Assembly: GCA_015520485.1 (NCBI GenBank)
Contig: WAPX01000009.1
Coordinates: 1-36,234 of the forward strand
Length of the DNA: 36,234 nt
Source of the DNA: Archaeoglobaceae archaeon
GTDB taxonomy: Archaea; Halobacteriota; Archaeoglobi; Archaeoglobales; Archaeoglobaceae
Direction: 5' to 3'
In this document: positions 23,294 to 30,977 of the stretch, piece after piece
Layout: the number at the start of each line of letters is the position of its first letter
Position numbering within the stretch: the first letter of the stretch is position 1
Notes under the pieces: generated by a model
What the model was told of the DNA's origin: nothing
Databases searched by the model: none
What the model saw: only the letters and a program-made list of their open reading frames with translations
Made by a program: the position numbers and the translations under genes

Positions 23294-25582
23294 ATGTGCT
23301 CCTTTGGTGTAAGCATGAACATCGGTGTAATTGTTTGCACTTGTGGCAATACTTTAAGCGATAGGATAGACATTGATCGGCTTATCGATTTTGCCAAGAG
23401 TCTTGAGGGAGTTTCAACAGTCAAAAGAGTTGACCTGTTCTGTGAGAACTACGAGGAAGTAATTCGAGAGATAGAAGGGAAGGTGGACAGACTACTGTTT
23501 GTAGGGTGTTCGGAGAGGTCATCGCTGAAGATGAACGAAGACAGGATGGCCAAGATTCTTGAGGAAATGGGATTAGACAGGGCGATGTTCGAAATGGCTA
23601 ACGTAAGGGAGCAGTGTGCATGGGTGCACGAGGATAGGGACGGAGCTACGAGGAGGGCGCTGGATCAGCTGATGATGGCTTACGTCAAGCTGAGGTCGAA
23701 CAGACCTACTGGAAAAGCGATAAAACTGGAAAAGAGGGTTTTGGTGGTAGGCGGTGGAGTTGCGGGGATGCAGTGTGCCGTAGACTTGGCGAAGGCTGGA
23801 ATAGATGTCGTGCTGGTAGAGAAGAATCCTTATCTGGGTGGTCACACGGCACAGATTCCGTTGCTGTTCCAGTGCGAAGGCTGGAGCTCGATGTGCACGA
23901 GCGAGTGCGTATTGCCGGTGATAGCGAGGGAAACAACGTTCAGCGATAAAGTAAAGATAATAACGAACGCCGAGGTTAAGGAGGTCGAGAAAGTAAACGG
24001 CAACTTTTCCGTTACCATAGAGCAGAAACCGCAATTCATCGATCCCAGCAAATGCGTCAGCTGTGGAAAATGCGCGGAAGTTTGTCCGGTGGAAGTTCCC
24101 AGCGAATTCGACATGAAATTCAGCAATAGAAAAGCCATCGATAAGGACTTCGCCTTAGCCATTCCGGACACATACAACATCTTAGACGAGTACTGTAATA
24201 GGTGCGGCGAATGCCTGAAAGTCTGCCCAACCAACGCCATAAACCTGGACGCTAAACCATCCACCTACAACTACTCATTCGGAGCAGCAGTAATAGCTAC
24301 CGGATTCGATAAGTATGATCTCAATAAAATTGAGAAGTACAACTACAGGCATCCAAACGTCGTCACGACGTTAGAGCTTGAGAGATGGATTGCTAAAAAC
24401 TTCAACGGAAAGCCACCAGAAAGTATAGTCTACATACTCTGTAGCGGTTCCAGAAGTGAAGAAGGAGTACCATATTGTTCAAAGCTGTGCTGTCCGATAA
24501 TGTCGAAGTTAACCATGAGGCTATCCACTGTTTATCAGGAAACAGAAATCGCGGTTATATACAGAGATCTGAGAACGTACGGCAGAGCTTTTGAGGACTT
24601 CAGAAAGAGGGCCGAAGTTCAGGCGGTAGAATTCGTGAAAGCTGAAGTGGAGAGAGTCGTAGAGGAAAACGGAAAGCTTAAGGTTATAACAAACGAAGGT
24701 GAGTTTTACGCCGATCTCGTGATCTTAGCAGAGCCACTCGTTCCTTCATCTGCGAGATTAATGAAGATGTTTGGATTGCCCCTGGATGAATACAACTTTC
24801 CGATCGAGTTTCAGCCGAGAATAATCAGACCTTCGGAGAGCTACGTTGACAGGGTTTTCGTCGCTGGGACAGCCAGAGGATTCAAGGATGTCCAGGAAAG
24901 TGTTGAATCGGGAAGCGCCGTTGCCATGAAAGTCTACGAGGCTCTCATGAACGACAAAATCCCACTCAAATACGTTTCGCAGATTGACGGGGGGAGGTGC
25001 ACGGGTTGCGGAATCTGCGTTGCAGTTTGTCCGCACAATGCGATAAAGATGGAGAGCACGATCGCAAAATCTGATCCGGCATTCTGTAAGGGTTGCGGAC
25101 TTTGCATATCTGCATGCCCCGCTAACGCGATCCAGCTGATGAACTTCGAAGATAAGCAGTTGCTCGATCAAATAGATGTAGCGTTCAGGCACGCTGAGGA
25201 GGGGGAACCAAGAATTCTCGCTCTGCTTTGCTACTGGTGTAGCTATGCTGCAGCTGACCTCATGGGGCTGAAAGGTCTTAAACTTCCGGCAAACTTCAGA
25301 AGCATCAGAGTTAGGTGCTCAGCTTCGGTTAAAAACTGGATTCTGCTGAAGGCCCTGCTTGAGAACAGGGTAGACGGAATAATCGTAGCCGGTTGCTCGC
25401 CGAAGAACTGCCACCATCTGCACGGCAACTACATGGCTGAGAAGAGAATCAAAGCACTGAAAGAGACATTGCCGATGCTCGGAATTGACGGGAAGAGACT
25501 CAGATACGAGTACATCGGTGTTGCAATGTGGGGTAAGCTTGCGAACGTTATAAAGGCTATGAACAACAGTTTGAGAGAATGA
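23294..25582 (+). CDS. hdrA: HdrA-like flavoprotein fused to an MvhD-type domain
   Basis: 762-residue cytosolic electron-transfer protein related to subunit A of CoB-CoM heterodisulfide reductase, the flavin electron-bifurcating subunit. In order: an N-terminal domain with VCTCGN; an FAD-binding segment VLVVGGGVAGMQCAVDLAKA (about residues 149-168) and VEKNPYLGGHTAQIP; two [4Fe-4S] motifs (CVSCGKCAEVCP and CNRCGECLKVCP); CSGSRSEEG...YCSKLCCP; two more ferredoxin motifs (CTGCGICVAVCP and CKGCGLCISACP); and from about residue 640 an MvhD-like domain (LALLCYWCSYAAADLMG, VRCSASV, GCSPKNCHH). ATG at 23315 is an alternative start matching the family better. No HdrB/HdrC genes are adjacent, so partners are encoded elsewhere. 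Confidence 0.93.
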   Translation: MCSFGVSMNIGVIVCTCGNTLSDRIDIDRLIDFAKSLEGVSTVKRVDLFCENYEEVIREIEGKVDRLLFVGCSERSSLKMNEDRMAKILEEMGLDRAMFEMANVREQCAWVHEDRDGATRRALDQLMMAYVKLRSNRPTGKAIKLEKRVLVVGGGVAGMQCAVDLAKAGIDVVLVEKNPYLGGHTAQIPLLFQCEGWSSMCTSECVLPVIARETTFSDKVKIITNAEVKEVEKVNGNFSVTIEQKPQFIDPSKCVSCGKCAEVCPVEVPSEFDMKFSNRKAIDKDFALAIPDTYNILDEYCNRCGECLKVCPTNAINLDAKPSTYNYSFGAAVIATGFDKYDLNKIEKYNYRHPNVVTTLELERWIAKNFNGKPPESIVYILCSGSRSEEGVPYCSKLCCPIMSKLTMRLSTVYQETEIAVIYRDLRTYGRAFEDFRKRAEVQAVEFVKAEVERVVEENGKLKVITNEGEFYADLVILAEPLVPSSARLMKMFGLPLDEYNFPIEFQPRIIRPSESYVDRVFVAGTARGFKDVQESVESGSAVAMKVYEALMNDKIPLKYVSQIDGGRCTGCGICVAVCPHNAIKMESTIAKSDPAFCKGCGLCISACPANAIQLMNFEDKQLLDQIDVAFRHAEEGEPRILALLCYWCSYAAADLMGLKGLKLPANFRSIRVRCSASVKNWILLKALLENRVDGIIVAGCSPKNCHHLHGNYMAEKRIKALKETLPMLGIDGKRLRYEYIGVAMWGKLANVIKAMNNSLRE

Positions 25583-25832
25583 CGGTAAGGTTGCTGATGG
25601 CGGAAAGGAGTTTGATACTAAAGAAAGTAGGACTTTCCGATGTCATCAAAATAGTTAATTGTTAATTTTTATATTTTGGCTATTTATTAATACTTATAAT
25701 TTTCAGTTATAGTAACTAAAATATATAGATAAAAAATAAAAACAAAGATTTCTTTGATCTGTGTAAAAATTTAAACATAATCTATTTTTTAATTAGAATA
25801 AATTTATTTTACTTCAGATTGAAGCTGCAAAC
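25583..25832. other. AT-rich intergenic gap, no gene seen
   Basis: 250 bases, very AT-rich from about 25655 to 25815, with several TATA-like stretches but no coding potential. I found no match to archaeal origin-recognition boxes. It probably carries the terminator of hdrA and the promoter of the following broken gene. Confidence 0.5.
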
Positions 25833-26590
25833 ATGATAGGCGTAAACTCGAGGATTGCTAGGGGGTTCAATCCGGGCGGAGTGGTGAGTGCAGAAGAGGT
25901 GGACCTGATAGAACCGTCTCTGGCAGATTTTGGCTTTCTGAGAAACGGAGTAGTCAGAAAAGCCTTGGAGGTAAGGGAACTGTACGACATGAGTTATACG
26001 ATTCACGCTCCGTTCCAGAACTCTCCGGTAAAGCATTTGAGGGTGAAGCTGAGCGAAATTAGGAAGGAAAATCTCAGCGTGATGAAAAAAGGTCTTCGAA
26101 TATGCGAGGTGCTCGAGGCCGAGAAAGTTGTCGTTCACGCAGGTGACGTCGCAAATAGCATTGAGAAGAGTCTGAAAAACGTTGTCAGAAATCTACGGGA
26201 GCCGTGCAGGATCGGGAGAGACTTTGAGGTGGTGCTGGAAAACCTCTACACCGAAACGGAGTTAGAAGGGTTTGCAAAACTCCGGATGAAACTCTTTTCG
26301 TCGTGGATAACGCTTCCGTGAAAAACCTGAGCGTGAATCTGAATGTGGGGCACGCGTACCTCGTACACAGGTAGACAGGCACTCCTCTGGAGCACTTCGC
26401 AGAGCTGAGAGATTGCGTAACTCACATGCATGTGCACAACAACTTTGAAGTATAAGGGATGAATACAACCAGCTGAACAGGAAGTCTGATAGTTTTCAAG
26501 TGCAGAGCAGACACGAAAATACTCGAAATTAAGAACGGAACGAGAAGTGTTGAATTCCATGTCAATAATTTCGTAAATTTCGAACTTTGA
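25833..26590 (+). pseudogene. Sugar phosphate isomerase/epimerase-like TIM barrel, frameshifted
   Basis: The first 145 or so codons are clean and read as a xylose-isomerase-like TIM barrel (AP-endonuclease-2 superfamily): VVSAEEVDLIEPSLADFGF, YTIHAPFQNSPVK with a metal-site His, and EKVVVHAGDV. The frame then slips near 26280, and the rest is recovered in other frames: LFVVDNASVKNLSVNLNVGH, ELRDCVTHMHVHNNFEV with the His-x-His metal site, DEYNQLNRKSDS and ILEIKNGTRSVEF, ending at TGA 26588. At least three frame changes are needed for a protein of about 250 residues, so the gene is inactive. The intact 5' part could still give a 162-residue fragment. Confidence 0.72.
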
Positions 26591-26816
26591 GTTTTTGAAA
26601 CCATGAGGTATATTTTTTAGTTCTGTTTAACGTTTCCATTTATTAAACTCTTCAAATCGCTTGACTTTAACAAATTGACACTGGTTGACAGACACTTTAA
26701 AACTCAAGCCACTCCGTCAGTCAATTAAAATTTGGATATTAAAAGTGCAAGATTTAAATGAGCAAACAATAAATAACTTCTAAAAAAATTACAAAAGCCA
26801 CTCTGGAGGTGTTCGC

Positions 26817-27458
26817 GTGCTGCCGCAGTTTTTCGAGTATTCTATGTGCATAATTCTTATCTTAACGGGCATAGCCGGGTGTAGTCTGGAGACTCCGGAG
26901 AATTACTTGGGCGGTGAGAAAGTTTTAACGTCCATAGCGGGATATTACGCTCTGTTATCCATTTATCTTTTGGTTTACGCACTTTACTATTACATGGGTA
27001 CACCTCTGCTCTCACCAGCTGTATTTCTGCTCAAATCTTTCGTCGCTTTAATCTCGGCCTACGGAATTTATCAGGCTGCATCCTACTGGAGAACAAAAAT
27101 AGAGAACGTAACCGAAACCCTGCTGTACCTTAGCGTCATATACTTGCTGGGCAAAACAAGTCCTTTCAGCGATTTCGGCAAAAAAATGGTTACCGAAATG
27201 ACAGTTCTGCCCGTTTTCGCTTCTATAGTTATCGTTGTTTTTACAGCTTTCGTAATCGTTAGAATTAAACAGGCTGACATCCCCTTCTTCTTCGACAGAT
27301 TTGACGTTCTCAGGGTTAGTTTTATGATTACGGCTCTAATTGGCTTATGTTACTTCGGAAATGGTGTATCCTTCGTTTCCTGCTTTTTGATAACAGTCCT
27401 CAGCATTTACGCACTCTCGAGACTATTCAAAATGGCAAAATTTGCGGTTACTAAGTAA
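26817..27458 (+). CDS. Multi-pass membrane protein, unknown function
   Basis: 213-residue protein with about six to seven hydrophobic segments (near residues 7-24, 40-62, 65-86, 103-117, 131-150, 168-186 and 188-204) and only short loops. The GTG start at 26817 is chosen because GGAGGTG at 26805-26811 is an ideal ribosome-binding site five bases away. I recognise no family. The 226-base gap before it holds three TTGAC copies at 26661, 26675 and 26685 in one orientation. A T-run and a TATA-like TTTTTAAAAC follow the stop. Confidence 0.65.
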   Translation: MLPQFFEYSMCIILILTGIAGCSLETPENYLGGEKVLTSIAGYYALLSIYLLVYALYYYMGTPLLSPAVFLLKSFVALISAYGIYQAASYWRTKIENVTETLLYLSVIYLLGKTSPFSDFGKKMVTEMTVLPVFASIVIVVFTAFVIVRIKQADIPFFFDRFDVLRVSFMITALIGLCYFGNGVSFVSCFLITVLSIYALSRLFKMAKFAVTK

Positions 27459-27507
27459 AAATAATTTTTAAAACTTAAGAGTTAGTAAAAAATGTTTTAT
27501 CTTTGCT

Positions 27508-27521
27508 CACGAATTTTCGTG
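27508..27521. promoter_or_regulatory. Inverted repeat touching the amidotransferase start
   Basis: CACGAA-TT-TTCGTG is a 6-base perfect inverted repeat ending one base before the ATG at 27523. It lies downstream of the TATA-like TTTTTAAAAC near 27466-27475, so it would be at or after the transcription start. It is a candidate operator or 5'-leader hairpin. Confidence 0.35.
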
Positions 27522-27522
27522 C

Positions 27523-28197
27523 ATGAAAGTTCTGGCATTTCAGCACTACCCAACCGAGCCAATGGGATACGTTGAAGAAATCCTGAAGGACAGGGGGATA
27601 GACTACGAATACATCAGGCTGTACGAGGAGAAACTGGACTATTCCGAGATAGATTCGAAGGTAGAAGAGGCAACTCACCTCGTCTTTATGGGAGGTTCAA
27701 TGGGGGTTTACGAGGAAGATAAGTATCCCTTTCTTTCCAGAGAGAAGGAAATAATAAGCTCGGTGTTCAAGCAGAAGCCTGTGATAGGTTTCTGCCTTGG
27801 AGCGCAGTTAATAGCCAGCGCCTTGAAAAAAAGGGTTTATCCGTTTAAAAAAGAGCTCGGATGGTTCGAAGTGGAGAAAGTCTCAGACGACATTGCCGTC
27901 AGGGGGCTGCCGGAGAGAATGGTTGTTTTCCAGTGGCATGGAGATACGTTCGACCTTCCCGATGGGGCAGTTCTGCTGTACAGAGGCTACGAGGTAAAGA
28001 ATCAGGCGTTCAGGGTGGAAAAAGCACTGGCGCTGCAGTTCCACCTCGAAGTCACTGAAAAAATAGTCAAAACCTGGATTGAAGACGAAGACATGAGCGA
28101 AGACGAAAAGAACAAAATCCTGCGTGATACGGAAAAGTACGTGGAGAAAGCAAACGAGCTGTGCGAGGTGCTGATAGACAACTTCCTGAAGCTGTAG
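27523..28197 (+). CDS. Class I glutamine amidotransferase-like protein
   Basis: 224-residue stand-alone GATase1 domain. The nucleophile C91 lies in GFCLGAQLIASA and the His-Glu pair is H174 and E176 in LQFHLEVTE, so the Cys-His-Glu triad is complete. FMGGSMGVYEEDKYPFL (about residues 55-71) is the oxyanion-side loop typical of the GMP-synthase-like group. The C-terminal helix is highly charged. No synthase domain is attached or adjacent, so the acceptor of the ammonia, or a different hydrolase role, is unknown. Confidence 0.9.
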   Translation: MKVLAFQHYPTEPMGYVEEILKDRGIDYEYIRLYEEKLDYSEIDSKVEEATHLVFMGGSMGVYEEDKYPFLSREKEIISSVFKQKPVIGFCLGAQLIASALKKRVYPFKKELGWFEVEKVSDDIAVRGLPERMVVFQWHGDTFDLPDGAVLLYRGYEVKNQAFRVEKALALQFHLEVTEKIVKTWIEDEDMSEDEKNKILRDTEKYVEKANELCEVLIDNFLKL

Positions 28198-28312
28198 CTT
28201 TTCAGTTGGATTAACGTATTTGGTTGACAGTAAAAAGAGGGGGCGTGCCGAATAAAAACAGTTGAAAGCAATGAAAATAAACTGCAAACAACCGCTTTAA
28301 AAGGGTGGTAAA

Positions 28313-28888
28313 ATGTTACTGAAAGAGGAGGAGCTGAGAAAAGAGGCTGTGAAGATTTCTGCGTATCTGATGGCGATATCTGCGAGGACTGCGCCGAAGT
28401 CTAAGGGTGAGGACGACATCGAAATAGTTTACGTTGACGGGGAAGAAAAAGACAGAATCGCAGAGGAAATGATAAAGTGCGGTAAGGAGAAGAACATTTA
28501 CGGCTTTATCAGAGATGGCGAGTCTCTCAGGAAGAGCGAGGCAGTGCTCTTAATCGGCGTTTTTGGTGGTAAACCCGTAAAGCTAAACTGCGGTGCCTGT
28601 GGGATGAAGTGCGATGAGCTTGAAAGAGTTGAAAAGAAAGAGGGCAAGGATTACAGAGGACCGAATTGCGCCTTCAAACTTATAGATCTGGGTATTGCTA
28701 TAGGCTCTGCTGTAAAGCTCGCATCTGTGATAAATGTGGACAACAGGGTAATGTACAGAATTGGAACCATTGCAAGAAAGCTCGGATACGCAAAGTCTGA
28801 CGTTGTTATGGGAATACCTCTCTCGTGCACGGGCAAGAATCCGTTCTTTGACAGGAAAGAGCAGAACAAACAGGACAAGAGCAAATGA
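28313..28888 (+). CDS. DUF2148 ferredoxin-domain protein
   Basis: 191-residue protein of the DUF2148 family, described as containing a ferredoxin-like domain. Family marks are AISARTAPKSKGEDDIE (about residues 21-37), the cysteine cluster NCGACGMKC (C93, C96, C100) and GPNCAFK (C119), which could bind one Fe-S cluster, and GIAIGSAVKLAS. GGGTGGT just before the ATG is the ribosome-binding site. Its stop overlaps the start of the RNA methyltransferase gene by four bases, so the two are co-translated. The biochemical function of the family is unknown. Confidence 0.88.
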   Translation: MLLKEEELRKEAVKISAYLMAISARTAPKSKGEDDIEIVYVDGEEKDRIAEEMIKCGKEKNIYGFIRDGESLRKSEAVLLIGVFGGKPVKLNCGACGMKCDELERVEKKEGKDYRGPNCAFKLIDLGIAIGSAVKLASVINVDNRVMYRIGTIARKLGYAKSDVVMGIPLSCTGKNPFFDRKEQNKQDKSK

Positions 28889-29877
28889 GCGTTGATGATG
28901 TTCTGGACTTTCCGAGTTCGAGCCTTTCAAGAAAGCTGGCTGAAAGGTACGGATACGACGAATTCATAGTCAGGAGATGGCTCGGGCTTTTTGGAGAGGA
29001 AGCATTAGAGCTGATAAAAGCGATGGAGAACGTTCCAAAGTACATTAGGGTAAATACGCTAAAGATTGAAGAAAGAGAGCTGTTGAAGAGAATGGAGGAC
29101 AGAAATTTCGAACTAAGGAAAACTGAAGTCCCATACTGCTACGAGGTTGTGAGGGAGCCTTACTCCGCCGGCTCGACGCCTGAATACTTGATGGGGTACT
29201 ACTACATAATGGATAAATCTTCTTGTATTCCTCCCTTAACTCTTTTTGAGGAGGTCGATACAAGCGAAGGAAGCGTGGTAATAGCCGATTTTGCAGCATC
29301 TCCCGGTGGAAAAACAACGATGCTCTCCCAGCTTTTAAAGGAAAAAAGAGTTAAAGGCTCCATTTTAGCCATAGAGGCTCAGGAAGACAGACTTCAAGCT
29401 CTGATAGACAACGTTCACAGAATGGGAGCTTTAAATGTGGGAGTTTTGTGCTTAGATGCAAGAGAATTTCACAGGTATGGATACAGAGTCGACTTCGTTC
29501 TGTTAGACGCACCGTGCAGCGGGGAAGGTATAATTCACAAGGACGAGAGCAGAAAGAGGAGTAGAGGAAAAGAGGATATAGCGTTTTGCAGTCTCCTGCA
29601 GAAGCAATTGCTTGAAAGTGCCGTTAGAAGCGTTAAATCCAGAGGTGTTGTCGTCTACTCCACGTGTTCTCTAACACCGGAGGAGAACGAGTTCGTCGTT
29701 CAGTGGGCCATAGAAAATCTGCCGGTGGAAGTTGAAGAGATAAACCTGCCCGGCAGAAGCGGGTTGAGGAGGGCTGGAGCTTTTAAGTTTGATGAGAGAA
29801 TGAAATTAACAAAGAGGTACTACCCACACACGGACAGGTGCTCGGGATTTTTCGTGGCAAAGCTCAGGGTGCTTTAA
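28885..29877 (+). CDS. RsmB/NSUN-family RNA cytosine-C5 methyltransferase
   Basis: 330-residue SAM-dependent m5C methyltransferase of the NOL1/NOP2/Sun family, acting on tRNA or rRNA. SAM motif I ADFAASPGGKTTMLSQLL is near residues 134-151. Motif IV DAPCSGEG and motif VI YSTCSLTPEENE provide the two catalytic cysteines. The N-terminal 60 residues, including YIRVNTLKI, form the usual RNA-recognition extension; no PUA domain is present. Coupled by ATGA overlap to DUF2148. tRNA versus rRNA specificity cannot be decided from the sequence. Confidence 0.93.
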   Translation: MSVDDVLDFPSSSLSRKLAERYGYDEFIVRRWLGLFGEEALELIKAMENVPKYIRVNTLKIEERELLKRMEDRNFELRKTEVPYCYEVVREPYSAGSTPEYLMGYYYIMDKSSCIPPLTLFEEVDTSEGSVVIADFAASPGGKTTMLSQLLKEKRVKGSILAIEAQEDRLQALIDNVHRMGALNVGVLCLDAREFHRYGYRVDFVLLDAPCSGEGIIHKDESRKRSRGKEDIAFCSLLQKQLLESAVRSVKSRGVVVYSTCSLTPEENEFVVQWAIENLPVEVEEINLPGRSGLRRAGAFKFDERMKLTKRYYPHTDRCSGFFVAKLRVL

Positions 29878-29922
29878 AATAGCGTTTAGGAGTTTACTTT
29901 TAAGCACAGGCAAATAATAAAG

Positions 29923-29932
29923 AATTTATAAA
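29923..29932 (+). promoter_or_regulatory. TATA box before the membrane protein at 29954
   Basis: AATTTATAAA ends 22 bases before the ATG at 29954. This implies a leaderless message and supports that start over the TTG at 29942. Confidence 0.5.
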
Positions 29933-29953
29933 GTCTGCAGTTTGTCAAAGATA

Positions 29954-30544
29954 ATGAACAAAAATGAAATAAACGAAGTAATTCTAAAAGTTTTTGTAAT
30001 CTTGTTTTCTGGCTTTATTCTGTTTACCGTAATTTTACCCTTTACACCAAAATGTTACAAACAGCTCTCGTCGCAGATACTAAGCATCTCAGCGTTTTTA
30101 CTGGGTTGTTACCTGCTCAAAGAAATCTTCAGGATAAAAAAAGCAGAAAGGCTGGAGTTGTTCGCTGAAAACGTAACTGATAAGGTTGTAAATTTCTGGA
30201 TATTGATTACAGTTACGTATTTTCTATTCTTTGCGTCTGTTTTCTTTCTGCTCATGTCTTTAAACACTCCGTCTTACATTTTGATGATTGCCCTGATCGT
30301 TCCAAACTACGGTTTCGCATTTGCAATTATCGTTTATGCAGTTTACAAACGCAGGAGTAGGAGAAAAATTAGACTTAGATTTAGTAAGCAAAGGTTGCCC
30401 ATAGCCATTATCGACCTGATTTTGGCCGCTATTTTCTTTTTTATTGCCGGTCTGACTGGTGTGGTTAACCTGAAACACTTGCTCGTTTTCACCGGTGTGC
30501 TTTTCTCAGCTCTGGCAGTTCTCAACTTAGTGCTTCGAGGTTAA
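29954..30544 (+). CDS. Multi-pass membrane protein, unknown function
   Basis: 196-residue protein with about six hydrophobic segments (near residues 9-31, 43-61, 80-105, 110-133, 150-170 and 174-194) and a basic loop RRSRRKIRLRFSKQR before the fifth. ATG 29954 is preferred to an in-frame TTG at 29942 because of the TATA spacing. No family recognised, and no clear similarity to the other membrane protein at 26817 beyond topology. It is the last core-like gene before the integrated element. Confidence 0.62.
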   Translation: MNKNEINEVILKVFVILFSGFILFTVILPFTPKCYKQLSSQILSISAFLLGCYLLKEIFRIKKAERLELFAENVTDKVVNFWILITVTYFLFFASVFFLLMSLNTPSYILMIALIVPNYGFAFAIIVYAVYKRRSRRKIRLRFSKQRLPIAIIDLILAAIFFFIAGLTGVVNLKHLLVFTGVLFSALAVLNLVLRG

Positions 30545-30633
30545 AAGCAGGAATAAACGGAAGAATTGTTTTTCAAAGCGGATTTACATGTAATACTTTC
30601 TGTGTTTATGCTGTTTTTGGATACCTTTTTGCG

Positions 30634-30903
30634 ATGGTGGTAACTTTCGATGAGGCGATGAGTAAAGTCGTGGGGGAAAGGAAAGTCAGAATAAAATTCG
30701 GATTCAACAGGCAAAATTCCGGCAATAATCGACTCTGTAGCTGCCTATCTCATGTTACTCCTTGCAAGCCTGATGAGTTCCACGAAAATTCTGGCGTGCA
30801 TTTGCGTTTTCTGTTCTTGTTTGTGGCTTTGAGTTATTTGGTACCAGAGCTATAGACTTCGTTTTGAAAAACAATAGCACAAGCCACGGGCGGGATAACT
30901 GAC
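30634..30903 (+). pseudogene. Frameshifted membrane-protein remnant
   Basis: Protein-like pieces occur in three frames: MVVTFDEAMSKVVGERKVRI (from 30634); then IPAIIDSVAAYLMLLLASLM, a membrane helix; then RKFWRAFAFSVLVCGFELFG with AIDFVLKNN, ending in TGA near 30903. Together they look like one small membrane protein broken by two frame changes. No single frame gives a convincing gene. Low certainty. Confidence 0.3.
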
Positions 30904-30904
30904 T

Positions 30905-30928
30905 TCGAGTTCGAATCCCATTCGACTT
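30905..30928. other. Candidate attachment site (tRNA T-arm-like sequence)
   Basis: Just upstream of the recombinase gene, GTTCGAATCCCATTCGAC contains the tRNA T-loop-like GTTCGAATCCC and an imperfect inverted repeat, GTTCGAAT and ATTCGAC around CCC. Such sequences are left at the edge of elements that recombine into tRNA 3' ends. The bases before it do not fold as a tRNA, so this is not a tRNA gene. Confidence 0.25.
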
Positions 30929-30977
30929 TCAGGAAGGCGTCTAAGTTGAAATACTGTTCTGCAGGAGGTTTGATCAA

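Noticed and set aside
25655-25815. AT-rich gap as a replication origin
   Set aside because: No origin-recognition repeats and no adjacent initiator; the Orc1/Cdc6 gene is 6 kb away in a different element.
30890-30935. Possible tRNA gene before the integrase
   Set aside because: Only a T-loop-like core is present; the T stem does not pair and no D or anticodon arm can be folded upstream.
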